The notes below the pieces were generated by a model. The model had not been told where the DNA came from and ran no database searches. It saw nothing but the letters and a program-made list of their open reading frames with translations. Of a DNA stretch of 64,000 bases, positions 61,773 to 64,000 are shown in pieces. This stretch comes from Schizochytrium sp. TIO01 (lineage: Eukaryota; Sar; Bigyra; Thraustochytrida; Thraustochytriidae). The stretch covers positions 1,114,600 to 1,178,599 of the forward strand of contig SMSO01000031.1 of the NCBI GenBank assembly GCA_004764695.1. Reading direction: 5' to 3'. The translations under genes and the position numbers were made by a program. Numbering within the stretch: the first letter of the stretch is position 1; each line of letters starts with the position of its first letter.

Positions 61773-62388
61773 TCTGCTTCAACTTCAATCCTCTTCGATC
61801 ATTGAATGTACATACAACCTGCCTCCTCACTACTGCTTATAATATTATACTATGTAAAGTAAACAATCATACTGTCCTTACAGTCTATGAAATCTATTGA
61901 AAGCCTTTTTTAACATGCTAATTCGAATTTCAGATTTTCCCTAAATTATCGTTTGTAGAACAGTTCTTTTTACCCACCAACCGCCGTCTGCCAACTCTAT
62001 TGCTAATGATCAAATATATTAAACCTTAGTAGTAGCTTTGGTAAATTAGATTGATATGGAGAACATCAAAAGTTGGTATAACAGTCGCTGCCCATCCATC
62101 GCGCGATCCCCAATCCTTAAACCTGCGCACTTCGTTGACTCGCCGAAAGCATCGGTGACGTGACGATCTGATCGGATAGCTTTGATACTTTGTCGTCGAG
62201 CCCAGGCTTAGCTACACAGGGTTGTGTTGTCCGAGCGCAGCCCACGCGTTGTTGCCATCAGCATCGCCGTTTTACCCATTGTCGCTGGTGGCTTTGTCAG
62301 CCTTTGTTCTAAAGCCTTTTCGTTTGTATTTGTGCAAACCGAATAACAGATTGCAGTTGAAGGGTGAGGCTTGCAAGCGAATTTTACC
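61773..62388. other. Spacer upstream of gamma-tubulin
   Basis: 616 bases, AT-rich at first and mixed near the gene. No recognised elements. Confidence 0.45.
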
Positions 62389-64000
62389 ATGCCCCGCGAA
62401 ATCATCACGCTTCAGGTGGGCCAGTGCGGTAACCAGAGTAAGTTGGATTTTTCCCTTATGCAACTTTCAAAGCTGACATTCGGACGCAGAATGTAAACAA
62501 GATCTTATAATCTATTTGTGCAGAAAGCTGTTCCATTTGTAGGGAGCTGTTAGCCACGGTCTTGAAATTATGTAGACTAACTTTACTTGTCGTTGTCTAA
62601 ATTGGTTTGCTGAAAATACAGTTGCGAGTGAATTCTGGAAACAAATTACTGCTGAGCATGGCATTTCCCCTGATGGTGTCTTGCAGCCGTATGCTATGAA
62701 CGGCACAGACCGGAAGGATGTCTTCTTTTACCAGGCTGATGACGACCACTATGTTCCTCGTAACTTGATGATGGATCTGGAGCCCCGTGTGGTTGCAGGT
62801 ATCTTGAGCAGCAGGTAAGTAGCACATGGCGATTTCCAGGCTTTGAGTGCAAAGAAAACAATAATTAACTTGAACAACTTGGGCCTAACTTTAAAATTAT
62901 GCAATTGAAACAGCTACCGCAACCTTTACAATCGTGAGAATTGCTTCATGGGTGGCGGTGAATCTGCTGGTGGCGGTGCCGGAAACAACTGGGCATCTGG
63001 TTTCGCTCAGGGTGAGCAACTTCACGAAGAGCTTATGGATATGATTGATCGTGAGGCAGACAACAGTGAAAGTTTGGAGGGTTTTGTGCTGTGCCACTCC
63101 ATTGCCGGTGGTACCGGTTCTGGCATGGGTTCCTACCTTTTGGAGAGACTGAATGACCACTTTCCGAAAAAGCTTATCCAAACTTACTCTGTTTTCCCCA
63201 ATCAGTCCCAGGAAGGGTCATCTGGTGTTGGTACCAGTGATGTTGTTGTTCAGCCATACAACTCTCTTCTATCTCTTAAGCGCTTGGCTCTTAACGCAGA
63301 CTGCGTTGTTGTGCTTGATAACACCGCATTGAACCGAATTGCCACTGAGCGGCTCAATATCACGAACCCAAGCGTATCTCAGCTTAACTCTCTTGTCAGT
63401 ACAGTCATGGCTGCTAGTACCACAACCTTGCGGTACCCGGGTTACATGAACAATGATTTGATTGGTCTTGTAGCCTCTCTTATCCCGACTCCGCGCTGCC
63501 ACTTCCTTATGTGCGGTTACACCCCACTCACCTTACAGTCCCAAACCAGCTCGGTTCGGAAGACTTCTGTGCTTGATGTCATGCGCCGTCTTTTGCAGCC
63601 TAAGAATTCGATGGTTTCAACATCCACACGCCGCGGATGCTATATTTCCATCCTTAATATTATTCAGGGTGAGATTGATGACCCAAGCCAGGTGCACAAA
63701 TCGCTTCAACGTATCCGTGAGCGTAAACTTGTAAACTTCATCCCATGGGGCCCAGCTTCGATCCAGGTTGCTCTCTCGCGTAAGTCACCTTACGTCGAAT
63801 CCCAAAATAAGGTTTCTGGTATGATGTTGGCCAACCATACTTGCATGAAAGAACTTTTTCGCCGCGCAATTCGCTCCTACGATCGCCTGCGTAAGCGCAA
63901 TGCTTTCTTGGAGAACTACCGTCAACAACCCATGTTTTCTGACAGTCTCGAAGAGTTTGACAGCGCCCGTGAGATCGTTTCAAGCCTTGCTGAAGAGTAC
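62389..64000 (+). CDS. TUBG: Gamma-tubulin, three exons visible, 3' end beyond the window
   Basis: Exons 62389-62437, 62622-62814 and 62914-64000 (continuing). Both introns are GT-AG: GTAAGT at 62438 to AATACAG at 62621 (184 bases, phase 1), and GTAAGT at 62815 to GAAACAG at 62913 (99 bases, phase 2). Gamma-tubulin nucleates microtubules in the gamma-TuRC at spindle poles and basal bodies. The start [20 protein letters not shown] and the [13 protein letters not shown]-like segment ([17 protein letters not shown]) separate it from alpha- and beta-tubulin. The GTP-binding loop reads [27 protein letters not shown] and [20 protein letters not shown] are also typical. A few extra Gly/Glu/Ser residues precede [11 protein letters not shown]. 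The last coding bases in the window read LAEEY. Confidence 0.97.

Overview
This is eukaryotic nuclear DNA from a single-celled protist. The evidence is a spliced gamma-tubulin gene with GT-AG introns, a tRNA-Phe gene with a Pol III terminator and no encoded CCA, serine palmitoyltransferase LCB2, a WDR75-type small-subunit processome protein, and monocistronic genes on both strands with long spacers and few introns. A long protein with CEP164-type modules suggests a lineage that builds basal bodies and cilia. A labyrinthulomycete (thraustochytrid) or other stramenopile would fit, but that placement is inference only.

Layout. 0-12 kb: left-edge MAPEG membrane protein (-), class II-like histone deacetylase (-), zinc-chaperone type CobW GTPase (+) and a RING-H2 protein (-). 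12-21 kb: a gene-poor island holding at least ten different microsatellite units. 21-30 kb: a two-exon ankyrin-like gene (+), a degraded IS607/Fanzor-type transposon, an AlkB-like dioxygenase with an N-terminal PAM2 motif and poly-Asn tracts (-), and a calponin-homology protein (+). 30-34 kb: the CEP164-like protein (+). 34-41 kb: a second microsatellite island, ending in a (TTTG)52 array. 41-64 kb: a two-finger RanBP2-type protein (+), WDR75 (-), tRNA-Phe (+), a candidate small spliced gene (-), LCB2 (+), an acidic coiled-coil protein with a frame break (+), a dihydroflavonol-reductase-like SDR with a homopolymer frameshift (-), an alpha/beta hydrolase (-), a secreted or membrane Hint-domain protein (+) and gamma-tubulin (+, running off the right edge).

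The genes do not form one pathway. They are mostly housekeeping genes: chromatin, ribosome biogenesis, sphingolipid synthesis, metal handling, mRNA-linked oxidation and cytoskeleton. The most unusual items are the IS607/Fanzor relic at 24.0-24.8 kb, the Hint protein whose self-processing domain directly follows its signal peptide, the PAM2-AlkB fusion, and the two islands of unrelated tandem repeats. Several starts were moved downstream to the first ATG, because the reading frames open further upstream only through GTG or TTG codons, which are unlikely starts here.
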